A stretch of DNA of 64,000 nt. It comes from Trogon surrucura (taxonomy: Eukaryota; Chordata; Aves; Trogoniformes; Trogonidae). The first letter of the stretch is position 1; every line of letters begins with the position of its first letter. Below, one piece after another: positions 22,393 to 35,480 of this stretch. The notes under the pieces were generated by a model. The model ran no database searches and was not told the DNA's origin. It saw nothing but the letters and a program-made list of their open reading frames with translations. The DNA is taken from the NCBI GenBank assembly GCA_020746105.1, contig CM036623.1, positions 3,968,001 to 4,032,000 on the forward strand, given 5' to 3'. Position numbers and translations under genes: made by a program.

Positions 22393-23339
22393 TGTACAAT
22401 TTCTGCAGATTAAGTACTTTGTACTTTTTCTTTTTAAAGCAGTCACATTTCCTCAGTATCCACTTTTTTTATTATTTATATAATTTGCAGATGATGGCTT
22501 CTTAAACTTGTTTTCCCTATTTTGCATTTCGAAGTTTCTATATAAACGTATGTGCCGCTAATTTTGAAGGAAGAACAAAGCACCTGTGAGACACTGTAGA
22601 AGTTAATGACATTGTTAAAATGATGACAGATTGCTTTAATGGTAGATATGCACTTAATTGGAGGAAGTATAACAAAATGTGCTATTTCATGCTACTAAGA
22701 AGAGTCAGTCAGGAGCCATCACCCATTTACAGTCTTCACCCAAATCACGACGCATGTACAGTGTGGTAACTGATAGACATCGCCAGGCACGTGTTCGTGT
22801 ACTGCACATTCATTCCGACAACCCATTAAATAGTGTTTGTTAACCTTTAATTCAGATGTCTGCAAGGAGATAATACAATGTAAAACACAAGTCAATGGAG
22901 GGTCGTAAAGCTGTTTCTGCTACAGTTTTTATTAGCCTGTTATTCAGTGCTGAACGCGGCTACACCCCGCAGCAAGTCTTGTATGAAAGTACAATGTCGA
23001 TATATTATGATACAAACCCAACCTATAAAATCAATGTCTGTTGCTATCACCTACTAAAATATAGATACTGTTTTTAATGGATGCAACGGTGCTAGACTCA
23101 AAATCGTTGTGCCATTAAGCTCACCCCCTTAGGCATGAAGCACGCTTACAGGGCTCCTGGACAAGGACTCCTCATGGTAGGGTGCTGCGACAATCAAGAC
23201 AGTATAGCTGACTGCAGAATATGGAAGGGTTAAATCCCTCTTAAAAGGACGTTAAGGCAAAAGAGAATTCTGATCTACACCGTGGTGCAATTCTCCACCT
23301 AACAAGGTTAATCTGCAGAAAAAAGGGACCATCTATCCC
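22393..23339. other. AT-rich non-coding DNA, nothing recognised
   Basis: No interspersed repeat or gene signal beyond chance frames. Confidence 0.4.
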
Positions 23340-24099
23340 ATTATCCAGGTGTTCGTATTTTGATTAATAACTTGGGTGACTGAACGGAAAGTTTACTTGT
23401 AAAATTTAGAAATGGCATCGAGCCAAGGCGAATGTTGAGTGTTCTGGGGAGCAGGGTTAGAATTCAAAGAGATCCTGATAAATTGCAAGTAGGATCTGAA
23501 ATCAATAGGATGTAATTCAGTACAAATAACAGCAAGGTGCTAAGGGGAAATCTTCCCTCTACGCCCACCTGGCTGCATAAATAAAAATGGGAAGAAAACC
23601 AGAAGCAATAATGAAACTGAACCCAAGGTGAAAAAAAAAAAACAAATAACGCTATTGAAAAAAAATACAAATACCATCCTGTAACGTACCAGAAAGACTA
23701 TTCAATGTTAGACCAGAAGTAATTATTATTCTCTGCTAAGCACCAGAGAGTTTACAACTGGAATTCTGTTTCCAGTTTTGAGTAGCATAGGGTTGAAGGT
23801 GGGAATAAAGTTAAAAATGAGAGAGAAACTCTAGAAAACAGCCAGAAAATTCAGGGGACACCTTGTAGAATATAAAGACAGATAGCATGAGGAAAAAAAA
23901 GAGCAAATGCAGAGTTTTAGGGTAAATGTGTAAGGAAAACTGTTTTGGCGTAAAGCATAATTTAATTAAGATGTGTCGGCTAGAGATTTTAGAAAATAAC
24001 GTAGAGAAACATTTGTGTATGTATACTTGCTCACGGTAGAGGAGAGGCTTAGATATTGCTAAAGGTCTCCATCAACCCAGCGTTTCCATGATTCTACGA
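23340..24099 (+). mobile_element. Ancient CR1 LINE 3' part, plus strand
   Basis: Heavily decayed but collinear with CR1 ORF2 and 3' end. Landmarks are a segment like 'attaataacttgg.tga..gaa.gaaag' before the reverse transcriptase catalytic site, GGGTTAGAATTCAAAGAGAT, GAAATCAATAGGATG, a GAGAAACTCTAGAAAACAGCC block, and at the end AAGGTCTCCATCAACCC and CCATGATTCTACGA, which is the CR1 3' end with one tail octamer. No long frame survives. It is much older than the CR1 copies at 12, 26, 40 and 46 kb. Confidence 0.7.
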
Positions 24100-26524
24100 A
24101 AACATCCCTAAATTGCTTCTAACTCGGAACTGTTGAACACGAACACTTGTAGAGCAAAAAGAATCAGAGCTCTGTAAAAGTAATTTTGCCAGTTTATCTT
24201 TATTAAATGTCTGCTGTATCCAAAGCAATGAAGTAACTATTAGCAATACAATATTTAGAAGGATTTGATTCAGAAGAGGCAAATACCTGTAGAATCTAGT
24301 ACTTTTGCATGCGATACCTTTTTGATTTGTCGTGTTCCTCTACAATACGCTACAGTATTTGTGTTGGTGGAAGAGAGTGTGTCATTTCTCACAATGATGT
24401 AACTATTGGCAGTGCATTCACAGATGTCACAGCTGCTGACTGCTCTGCTGTTTCCATTTCATTTTCATACTTAGTTGACGGCAGGGTTGTTTGCTATACA
24501 CTTTTCTGAACGGTGTGGAAAGTCCATATCATTATCACGCGACATGAGAATGGTTCTGCAATAATTGATGGATGAAGTAATTCATTATGAATATGATGTA
24601 ATGGAATAGGCGCCGTGATTTAATCTTCGGAAGAGGGGGTCTGCGGAGCCCACACAAAGGTATCAGTGTCATTGCTATGATAAATAGCATGTGATAAGCT
24701 GTTTAGAAAACAATAATGCAAGCCACAGATAAAGGTGCAGAAAGGAGGCATATAAATTCCTTGGGTGGAAAGCAATCAGCTCCTAGGAACCTAAGAAGAG
24801 GTAGTCTACTAAGAAGTAAGGGAAACAGCAACGTTCATGGATCCATCATTCTTCTTAAAATGATCTTGCTTGATAGGCAGATTTGTTAAGATTAAAACTC
24901 GTTTGTTTCACCATTGTTCACAAAGCATTTCATGTCTATTTCCTGGGGACCTGAGTCTAAGGAAAGGCTTTTAGGATGATTTAGACTGCGGTGTGACTTG
25001 TTTGTTTTCTTTCGGTGTTTCCTTGCAGGGAGAATTTTTCTTAAGATTTTTTTTTTACTTTTTTTAAATGAGGGTGTAAATCAATTTTAGTTTAGTCAAG
25101 GTAGGAGTTACACCTTAATTTCGGCTGCAATGTCTTTTCTAACATGATCGTAGATGGTCTGGTTTTGTTATATGTAGGAAATATCCCTGCTGCAAATCAA
25201 AATCTTGTCTATGCAATGCGTAATATGAAAGATAACTGAAAAATTAGTACAGGGAGGGGAATGGTACTTCTTGCTTTGTAATAGACTTGTCACAGTTCAC
25301 TGCTACTGTGTCACTCGTTATCAAACAGCAGGACTGCTACTACTACTCCTCCAGGTCTTTGCATGCCGTCGAGCAAGAGGTGAACAACTGGGACTGAATG
25401 AAGACAAAGTGACTAGGTTATACTGATATAAGAGGTTTCAGTGAGAAAGTCACCAGAGGTTTCTGGAAACAACTTAAATATTACCAAGTCATGACTTAAA
25501 CCCCTTTGCTCTTGATCTGCTGCCGTGTTTCATTACAGAGAATACAATCATCCAAAGGAGAGGAGTCATATCCTTTCCAAGCAGTAAATATGTTCCCAGG
25601 GCTCTTTTGAGATTTCATTTACAGTACCTGCTGATCAATGTAAATCCTGCTATCAGAGAAATAGTGTGGGGAGCATAGTCTCTACTCCAAAATATGAACA
25701 TTCAAATTGCTTTGATCACTTTTCTGTAATACCCTGAGGTGGTCCACACACAGTGGTAGTGGAAGTTACTGGTTCCAGCGTACCTTTTGCCTTGCTGCCC
25801 CAAACCTTGTAACAAAACAAAATCTGCCTGTCTGTGTCAGAGTGTGGTAGAAAATGATGGCAATTCAAATATCTTAATTACCTCAAAATGCCCAGCAATA
25901 AGCAGGCAACATCCACAGGATCTCATAAACCCTTTGTTGGGAAAGGGAGAGAAACATAACATATATATTGGGATATGTGCTGCTCACTGTGCGTTGTTGT
26001 TTCGGCCAGTGCTTAGGTATGAGCACTGTTTGCTTTAGGTGCATTTTCAGGACCTTGTGAAACACACAGCTTAAAGTTTGTACTCACGTGAATAATAAGT
26101 AGCCACATCACATTATTTTCTCCTGAATCTTGCTGTATAAATAAAATAGCTCGTTCTGAAAATGCTGACCCAATGACATCACCTCCTGGACCTCTGTTGA
26201 GGTTTGGAGGTGCTACAGAAGGAATGACTGGGTGCCAGGAACTCTGAGGTACTGTTCCTGATGTACCAGGCTTGTCAGTTGGGTCTGTGACAGGGAGAGA
26301 GAGAGACACCAGTGCTCCAGAGGACACATGGAGTTCCACCTGGCAAGGTACAGACATATGGTGTCAGAGGATGCGGATGCTCAGAGTATTGCTGCAGAGC
26401 AGCCAGGCATCATTTGCTCCAGATAATAAAATGCATTCTTCACTGGGAAACTGCAAGGGCAGAGCTTACAACTTCAAAAGATGAAAAAGGGAAGAGAGAT
26501 CGTTTGGGTGGCAAATATATGACA
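24100..26524. other. Non-coding DNA, no gene recognised
   Basis: AT-rich with only chance frames. A minus-strand donor-like CAC|GTGAGT occurs near 26078. Nothing else notable. Confidence 0.4.
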
Positions 26525-26803
26525 ACCACTGATAGGACAAGGGGTAATGGGCTGAAACTGGAACATAAGAGGTTCCGCTTAAACTCGAGAAGAAACTTCT
26601 TCTCAGTGAGGGTGACAGAGCCCTGGCACAGGCTGCCCAGGGAGGTTGTGGAGTCTCCTTCTCTGGAGACATTCAAGACCCGCCTGGACACGTTCCTGTG
26701 TAGCATTATCTGGGCGTTCCTGCTCTGGCAGGGGGATTGGACTTGATGATCTTTCGAGGTCCCTTCCAATCCCTGACATTCTGTGATTCTGTGATTCTGT
26801 GAT
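26525..26803 (+). mobile_element. CR1 LINE, short 3' end, plus strand
   Basis: Contains the last codons of CR1 ORF2 ([44 protein letters not shown]) and the whole 3' UTR, ending in three copies of the tail octamer ATTCTGTG (26778-26803). Strongly 5'-truncated. Sequence is close to the copy at 12155-12870, so it is a recent insertion. Confidence 0.95.
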
Positions 26804-28918
26804 ATAAAAGCTTTTTCTTGTTGTAACACTGAAGCGTTCAGGTCCAGGAAGCAACTCAGCTGCCTCCTCTAAGAAAAAATGCTACATTTACAATTCAGAA
26901 AAACACATAAACTCTGAATAAACACATATATTTGGGGGACTCAGCTAAAGCAGACAAGAACCACAACATCTTTTGAAGTAGGCCCATCACTGATAATTAC
27001 GAATGTGAGATAAGCTGCCGTCATTTATTCTTGTAAATAGTGTCATCTCTTCCAATTAAGATCAACTACTTGTATCTCCTCAATTGCTTTATTAGCATTG
27101 TTGTCAAGTTCTGCAGAAGCCTTAATTAAATAGTCATCATAATTATGGCTAGTTTCCCAAATGATCGAAGTAAATAATTTATATAGGGTTATAAGAAAAC
27201 TTTTTACTTACTGAAATACCGTATTTAAAAAACTTTCCTGGGGCCTAATTACAAAATATTTAAAATCCATCCTTTAAACAAGCTATGCATGACAAAATAA
27301 ATGCTAAAACGGTACTAAGTGAAATTTTGTTGCTTCAAGCATTTATGCTTCTCCAAGTGACTAAAATTAAAAACTGAATGCAGAAAATTTCAGAACTGAG
27401 GCATTGAGCAATCAGCTAGGCATTTAATACAAACTGAATTATTAAAAGTATTTTTATGATTTTAATCTCACTAATTAATTATATTAATGAATACTAGATC
27501 ATGCAAAGATGAAAAATAATAAATTGTGAAATCCAAGATACTGGGACTGAATATGCTATAACAATACATCTGTATCAATGAGCAGCCTACTGACATATCT
27601 TTTACTTCATGAAAATATTTTTTCTAAAGGGAAATAGCTATAAAGCTCTTTTCTAAAATTTGTTTGTGGGCTAAATAGACCTTTTCCCATCCTGCTTTCT
27701 CACTACTATTAAAGCGGTGCACAGATTACAAAAAGTTCTCAAAATGACCTAGTTATTTTAAGTTGTGGCTATGATACTTTATAATTGGGATTATTACTAA
27801 CAAATATTGTAATGAAATTTTTCATTTTTCTCTTAGTAGAGACATGTCATTCCCATTGCCCTTAATTAGTGTTATATGTGCACTTTGAGAGAAGAATAGG
27901 CCCTTTAGCTATAAGTTCTGACTTTTGAAACAAAAAAGTCATAACCTTTTTGTGTTTCTGGTTGAAGTAACTGCAACCTAATTTCATTTAACAGTCATGG
28001 CAGATCAGAATCAAAACATGGAACGAGAAACATTGAAATTATGCATATGTTGTTGATTGATTTTTTTAACTTTACAACTCAAGATTGAACGAAAACAAAC
28101 ATTAATGGTATTACGCTGGGGTAGGTTTTTTCCTGTCTCTGTGTCCCCCATATTTAGCACTTGACTTTTCTGGAATATGCCAGTGTATCCTCCCAAAGGA
28201 CACTTGCTTTGCTGGTGTACATACAATTTTGGTGTTTCTCAAATTACCTATTGAATCTAAGTGTAGGCCAACTGTATGTGCCTATTTACATTTATTGTAT
28301 GTATTTTTATAGCACAATAATTTGAATGTTGTGGCTCTTGTAAAATTTTATTACAGCGTTCCAATTCCTATCTTCAGTTGTTGTTAGAAGTTTGACCTAT
28401 GAAATTTAAAAATACCTCCAAGATATTTCTTCTTACAGTGTAAATTTTTGAATTTAGGTGCTTTTTCTTTTATGGGATTAATTTCCTTTGAAGTGTGCGT
28501 GTGCATGTGTACATAAAATTTGTATCATGGAAATTTATCGTAGTATTTCAGAATAGAAGGAGTGAAAAAGATATTCTGAAATTATAAATAAAAAGGTGTA
28601 ACTTTCTTCATCTTGACTGCCTAGTCAGTGTTCTCAAACCAAAAGGAGGGTTGGAAATCGCTTTTATTAAGAAGCTTCCAACCGAAAAATAAATCTTTGG
28701 TTTTGCCTGATCTGTGAGACTACAATTTGGAAAAATGTTGTATCCAGCTTTTTGTTTTTCTAAACTATTGCCCAGTCAGTATCCTGTTGTGTTAGTATTC
28801 TGTTGTGTGGCTGCGTAACACAGTGCAGGCATCGAACAACACGCTGAGGCACAAAATGCCTCCTGCATGAATACCCAGAAGCTGACCTTGTTTCGTAAGA
28901 GTTGTTTTCAGTCAAAAT

Positions 28919-28962
28919 TTAGAATCTGTGTAAATTAGAATCTGTGTAATTTAGAATCTGGT
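28919..28962. repeat. 16-bp tandem repeat, three copies
   Basis: The word TTAGAATCTGTGTAAA or close variants repeats at 28919, 28935 and 28951; the last copy lacks one TG. A short minisatellite. Confidence 0.8.
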
Positions 28963-29900
28963 AAAATGGGGTTGTCCAGGTTACACAGAAGGGACTGTGG
29001 AGGAAACTGCATTCTCATCATGAAAGATAATGGCAAGATATGCTAAAAAATAACTCTGGCTATCGAAGAGGGAAAACAAGATCATAATCCAGGGAAAGCA
29101 AGAAAGTTGCATGTTGTATTAGATATTACGGGGATCTTTCTGCTGAACAGGTTAATCAGCAGGACAACCCAGAGTAAAACAAGTAGTATAATTCAGTGTA
29201 TTCTGCAAGATGGATGCTTAATTTTCTCTCTGCCAAACATATGTAGAAAGTTTTCAGAGCAACAATATAAACAAATATTGGAAGGGACTGGTTTTTTGTG
29301 TTTCTCTCATGAGGATCACACCACTTTAATTATACCTGTGCATTTTAAAAGACTATGCAATAGACAAGTAACGTATGGTGAGGCAAGCTGATTGCTTTTT
29401 GTCTTAGAATCCTCTGAAAAAAATGCCTGAAGTGAAATTCCGTAGCTGACGCTGGTAGTTTAGTCAAACCAGTAACAGAGTGCATTAATCTGGGAGTATA
29501 GGAGTTCATGTGGTGACCCTAAAATGGATGATGTCAAAGAAAAAAAACTCATCAAAGCTGGAAAATCAGAAAAGCATCTGCACTATTTCCCCCCACACCT
29601 AATTTCCTGCTCAGAAGGCTAAAATATGCAAGTACATTAAACATTGCCTAGTGCAACTGGTCATATTTCTGAGAAGTGTTTATATGTGATTACGAAAAAC
29701 TAAGGTTCAGCATTGCCCTCCTGCTCTTTGTGCCAGATACGGGCGGCCCAAAGGGTCACAGCGTAGGTGTAATGTCTTCCATGTGTCTCAGCCATTCTCT
29801 GCTGCTCTGTGCCCTCTGGAACTGTGGCAGGGAATAGGAAATAGGTATTAGGGCAGTTCCCAGAGCTGCCCTGATGTGTCCCAGGGACCTGAGTCTCCTA

Positions 29901-29917
29901 AGGAGTCTAAGACTCCT
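29901..29917. repeat. Short perfect palindrome
   Basis: AGGAGTCT and AGACTCCT are exact reverse complements around one central base; a related GAGTCTCCT lies just upstream. Function unknown. Confidence 0.8.
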
Positions 29918-31546
29918 CTGTTCCAACTTAATCTTCTGGAAGCCATGTATCTCTCAAGGAGAGCTAGGCAGACATTTGGGATCATATTGTATTCAATAAA
30001 TTTTAAAAAAAAATACAACTATGTCAACAAGAATGCTTACGAGTGCTGCCAAATTTGGTGAACACTTTCAGCCAGCAACGAAATAGAAAAAATAGAAAAA
30101 AAATATTCATTTAAGGCTACTTTAAAGAAATATTTTATATTTCTCTTTAAGTTATTATTTATAAGTTTAAAATAAAACACACATGAAAACGAAATAATAA
30201 TCTTATGTTTCCAGAAGCAGGTTTTCTTCCTGATTGTTCTGTAGGTAAGAAAAACCAAAACCAAATGAACAATCCTTCCTAGTCAATCTAAAATGATCAT
30301 TCCCTCCCCCCACTTCATTTTTCAGTGGTGTCAGTGAACCAAAACATCCAATTATTTGTTCAGTTCTAATTTCAAATATCTACCAGCTGGTACCAGTGAT
30401 AATAATGGGAGGATGAAGAAATAATGGATCAGGATCAACACTTCCAAAAAAAAAATATCTACCTATTTATGTCACGGTCCTAGCTGAATACCATCTAAAA
30501 TATGTTGAGCAGATATTTTAATTTTTTTTATGTGTAGGCCTGGTTGGAATAACTCCTGCTAGTGTGCATTCAGTTCGGTTTCAAGTAATTCTGAGAATAT
30601 TTCTTTAGTTGTGAGGATCTTTCTACATCTGGGTTTAGTCTATGAGTTTCTAATCTGTTTTATTTAGTCTCTCTAGCTTTTAGAAAAGGAGTAAGATCAG
30701 TGAACGTATGCTTAAACAAAAATGTCAGAGACTCCCTCTTTGGTGTTTCTTTCCATATTCTGCTGTTCGCCAATTTGATCTTCATTGATTTACTGTGATG
30801 TGGTAGATTGTGGCAGTGTAATATAACCTGTGGACATTTGGGTTCTCGTTGACTTCCTGCCAAATAACTGCGTCTTGCCACTAAACTCTACTATCATAGC
30901 GTCAAAGTAAATGTAGTTTAGAAGACCTTTTTTTTTTTTTTCTTATCAGAAGTGCAACAGCAACACAGTGTAATGCCAAAATGCAGTGGAAGATGCATGG
31001 AGGAAAAAGTACCGCGTGTACCCACCAGTAGCATGAACTCTCTGAGTTCTGTACTATCCTACCTGTAGCAGCAGGGATACATGACTGTCTTATGGCACAG
31101 CAGAAAATATATTGGCAAAATAATCCTGCATGTCGCACGTCCCGAATAAAAATGGCCGTATGTAACAGCTTATCAGCTCTAATTAAGACTCAGCCAAAAT
31201 TATCTCTTAAACAATTTCAATATACAGTTTTATAGATGCTATAGCAGAGTAGTCAGACTGAATTGGAATATCTACTCCATCTAGCCTGATAAATGACTAG
31301 AGGAAGATAAGGGAAGAGTACACGTAAGTATATGTATCAAGTTTATCTTCTGGGAACATATTTTCCAAGTATTTGGCCTTTATTGGAGCAAGGGGGCTTC
31401 TGAGTCGAAGGTGGGTATTTCACCTTTACCATTACAGTCAGGAGCCACCAATGGATTTTGAACTAGCATAATCTCCTTTTTGCCTTCTATGCTCTTTTCC
31501 TTTGACCTCCACAAATGTGATGATCTGAAGTCCAGATTTTTGCTTC

Positions 31547-31565
31547 TTTTTTTTTTTTTTTTTTT
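31547..31565. repeat. Poly(T) run, 19 bases
   Basis: Uninterrupted T-run. It could be the A-tail of an old minus-strand retroposed sequence, but no body is recognisable to its right. Confidence 0.85.
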
Positions 31566-33043
31566 AACTTTTGTGGGGTGTTTTTCCAGAGTTCTTAACA
31601 AGGTGGGCTGGATTTATCAGGAGTATTTAAAACAGCAGCTGTTAATCTAAAATATAAAATTGATCTGACTGCTACACATATAGGGACAAGTTGGAAATTG
31701 TAATAAAGGGAGTAATGTTAAAGAAATTATTGATCTCAAAGTAAATAGTAATGAGAAAAGAATGCCAGGGACGCCTATAGTGAAGAAAACGTTTTGATTA
31801 CCTTAGTAATGCTCATTGGTAACTAACTTAATAAAACTCAAAAGGAAAAAATAAATTTTTACCATACTTGCAGCAGAATGGGCATCCTGGTCTCCTGTGA
31901 TGTCTGTGAAGTAGTCAGGTCACATCCTTCTTGTGGAATTAGCAAGCTTGTTTTTAATGTATTTACCACCCAACTTGTGAAAAAAAGGGAAATGTCTGTG
32001 CCGTTTTTGTTCTCTGCAAATATTAAGTGCTATACCTACTGCTCTTTCAGTCTTGGTAAATATCAAATATCTGAAACAAGGCAGGAGTGTGCTAGAGGAT
32101 TCCTCTCTCCTATGTATTTCAATTAGTAGCAATACATTAAAAATAAAAAAAGAATCTGTCCAGTTCATGCTTAAGTCGGTGCTTTGTTACAGGTAGCACT
32201 AAGTGACTGACATGTAGTTCTGAAGAATCTCTCTCTGTGTTCTATGCTCAGAACTACTGGCAGAACTCATCTAGAAAACCTGGCGCAGTTGCAGATCCCA
32301 CACCTCATGCAAATTTTGCAGAGGAAAGTTTGCCTGAATAAAGAGTGAAGGAATGAGAATCTAAATTACTTTCTTTGCCCCACATCAATACGCTCTTTAC
32401 AAATTGAACATAAAAGGTGGTTATATGCAATTATGCTAAATACAAGGAAAAAAAAATCTATTTAAAAAGACCTAATATAATCCCTTTTAAAATTTTCAAA
32501 ATCTGTTCTCTAGGAAAACACTTATTTCTGTAGCCAAAGTGTATTACGTTGCATCAGCTCATCTGCAATAAATCTTCATTATTTCTTCAACACAAGGTAA
32601 TCAAAATATGTTTTTATGCAAAAAGACAGACTTTCATTACAGGAGTGTTATGCACATCCTATAGAGTGGGTCTGTTAACTGAGAAAATTGAATTCCCATT
32701 TTTTGTACAGTACATCAAAAAAGTTCATAAGCAAGGAGCAAGTATATTGTGATCGTGGTTTACCTTTTGTGTTAAGAGAACTGGATTGGCTGGGTTGGCT
32801 GCTGGTTATAGCCAAATTTAATCCTCAAATATCACTATCAAGAAAATATGCTAAAATATAAAAACCTCATTGATCTCTCTCTGTTGAAAAGATAGGATTA
32901 TTCAATGGCCTGATGTTAAAAAAAAAAAAACCATCTGAATCTTAAAAACATACTGGAAAGAGTAAATGAAATAGCAGCAGTAGGTTTACTTTTACAACTG
33001 AAAAAAATGTCACATGTATTAATGTCAACAACTGGAATTTTAC

Positions 33044-33083
33044 CTCATTAGGCAATTTCTGATCTAAGGCTCTGATGATTACT
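33044..33083 (-). other. Exon-like 40-base segment, minus strand (low confidence)
   Basis: Flanked by a strong acceptor (TTTTTTCTGCTTAG) and a donor GAG|GTAAAA. One frame is open and encodes VIIRALDQKLPNE after completing a split codon; the others close. Protein-like but very short, with no in-phase partner exon found. Confidence 0.2.
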
Positions 33084-33556
33084 CTAAGCAGAAAAAATAT
33101 GCTAATTATCTGCTCTGAATGTAGAAGGAAAAAAGGTGTAAAATCTTCCTTTAGCCGTGTGACCATGTACTAATTGCATGTCATGTGTCAAAATAATGCA
33201 ACCCACTTTGCCTAAAGCAATTAGACATACAGAACTCTATTAATGAAGCACTGTCTGTCACTAAAAATGTTTTCAGAGCTATAGTTGAAGATTAAAATAT
33301 TAACTTCTCAAATATTTATGATAGTTACTGACAGCATTTCAAAATGTTACTTTTAACAAAAGTATTTTATTCAGCTCCAGTTTTTAATTTGGATTTTATA
33401 TTCAAAGACATTATTAACATATGGGAGTCATGTGAAATTTCTATGATCTCCACTGAGACTTCTTTACAGAAGGTACATTAGCTCCTTGAAGTTTACAGCA
33501 CCTCTTTCTATTGTAATATAAACTCTTTCAGAACAAAAAAAAAAAAATTTAAAATC

Positions 33557-33965
33557 TTGTCTTTTCTTCAAAAGTCATTTAGAAAAAAAAAAAAAGGAAG
33601 AGAAGGAGGAGGTTCTTATTGTGCTCTACCTATTTTCTGTGTGAGAGAGAAAATGGCCCTTCTTGTCGATACATCATTTGGTGCTCTCCTTCCTTTTAGG
33701 GTCATTGGTCATCTCTGTTCCCGAGCGCAGAGGTTATCCTCTCGCGCACCCTCTGCAGTGGGAAGGCAGGGAGGTACGTTGCCGAGCCGTTTATCGAATC
33801 TATCAGACCTGCCGAGGAGGAGCAGACCATTTCATTAAAAAATGTAATGCCTGCTCTGTATTACCACTGCTCACCCAGCTGCTTGGGAACAGCTTTTGCA
33901 CAATTCCTCCCCGAGCAACACAAATCTACAGCTTTCTGAGCACGGGAGGGAACTCTGGAGCGTAA
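33557..33965 (+). other. CpG-bearing exon-like block, plus strand
   Basis: A local rise of GC and CpG in AT-rich DNA. A strong acceptor (CTCTCCTTCCTTTTAG, ending 33699) and a donor GAG|GTACGT (33774) delimit 74 bases open in all three frames. Longer frames of 93 and 100 codons run across it; the one over 33557-33838 has an internal ATG (MALLVDTSFGALLPF). It contains a small AGAGG-TTAT-CCTCT hairpin. I recognise no protein family. It may be a conserved non-coding element, an exon of an unannotated transcript, or chance. Confidence 0.28.
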
Positions 33966-35099
33966 CCAAGGTCCTTCTCCTTTTTCCTATAACTGAAAGT
34001 TCGTTAGATGCTACTTAAATTACTTTGTTGCATTATGATTTGTGGTACCAGTTTTTTTGAGTTAACTGTTTTATTGGCTTTTATTCTGCATCCCTAATTT
34101 GTAAGGGGAAAAAAAAAAATTACCCCAGCCAGCAAACTGTACTGGAATATTTGCATACATAGAAGTTGAATGGACTAGCCCTTAATTTACATTCCACATG
34201 GAGACTGAGATGACTACTGTGATACTTGAGGATTTATGGCTTTACCAGGACTATGCAGGAATGATACCACTGTAATACCATGAAATTATTGCCCTTCTAC
34301 CGTGCCAAAAAATCAGCAAATAAAAAAGCCGTGTTGTTAGCACTGCATCATTTTCTAGTAGCATGGTGGTAAAACCTGACTGCTATTATGTATTAGTCCT
34401 GCCACTGCTTTTATGTTTGGTGAGGGTATTGCCTTGGTTTTGGAGCTATTACAGTCTATGGGAATCAATTATATGTACTTGAACTAAGAAGGATTTACTT
34501 GGTAACTGTAATGGCTCTGAAAGAGCCATTATGATCTGTCATGTCAAAAATGCACATGTGCCTACAGTAGATACAAACAGAGCTGAGCAAAAAGTTTCAT
34601 ACATAAAGCGAACCGTTTTTGTTAGCTTCCCTGGCAAAACAAAAACGAGCATTTGCTGCTGAAGTACTTCCACAACTTTTCGTAACAAATGAATAGGAGT
34701 TCCTGCCAGTCCTCTGTCTTGTGCTTCGCTAAAGGAAAGCTTGTGTGTTGAATGAGAGGAGATCGGGGGAGGTGTTACTGAAGAGAAAAGATCAGTGAAT
34801 CAGTATTTTGGGATAGATGAAAGCAGTTTAAAGGAAAACAAAAAATGCAATAAATAGAAGGGAAGACCTTTTCAAGTAGAAAGGGGCGAACATGAGCTTT
34901 CTATTGTTATCTGTGGAAAGGGTATGATAGCTCTCTGGTAAGAATGAGTAAATAGGTCACACCTCAACAACTTTAATCATGTTATAGATGCATGTACAGA
35001 ACATCAGAATATCTTTGAGCCAGACCAGGGGGTAAATGGGGCCAGTGAGAAGATTTCTTGCCTACGTTGTAGAGTAGATGCAAACCGTAGTCTTAGTTT
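33966..35099. other. AT-rich non-coding DNA
   Basis: No gene or repeat recognised. Confidence 0.4.
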
Positions 35100-35480
35100 C
35101 CTCATCCTCCAGACTGATGGACTTACTGCCGAGCATTGCAGCTCCTCGGTACTTGTCTGTCTGGGTGTCCACTGACAGGAGACCGAAACGCGGTGGCAGG
35201 CTGCACTCGCGTTTCTATTTCTGACCTGGAGTTGGGACGCAACCAGGGAGCTAAAGCCAAATGGCCCACGCTGAGCAGAGCTGCCCAGGAGGGCAGATGT
35301 GGCCGACGTGAGGTGTGGATGCAGTTGTGCTGGAGTGAATGCCAAGAGCGCAGGGGGTGGGGGGCACCACACAGCCCAGTGTGACCCCAGCCGGAGCTCA
35401 GCCCCTGCCTGAGGCAGCTACAGCTGGGGTTGAGATGGGAGTGCAGCCATCCCCTGTGCTGCTGAAAGAGAAACTCGTGT
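35100..35480. other. GC-rich block of unknown nature
   Basis: About 380 bases clearly richer in GC than both flanks, with scattered CpGs and overlapping open frames on both strands (the longest on the minus strand, 122 and 135 codons). Frames are rich in serine, proline and arginine, as expected from GC-rich non-coding DNA. No repeat family, start context or splice signals decide for a gene. Confidence 0.35.

Larger units (their letters stand above)
26804..33556. other. AT-rich non-coding DNA
   Basis: Very AT-rich, especially 27.0-28.6 kb, with clusters of TAATTA-type words (for example near 27470-27490) such as homeodomain factors bind. No gene or interspersed repeat was recognised. Small repeats are listed separately. 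Confidence 0.4.

Noticed and set aside
30210..30250. 30-base plus-strand segment between TTTCCAG and TAG|GTAAGA
   Set aside because: Very short, two of three frames closed, isolated.
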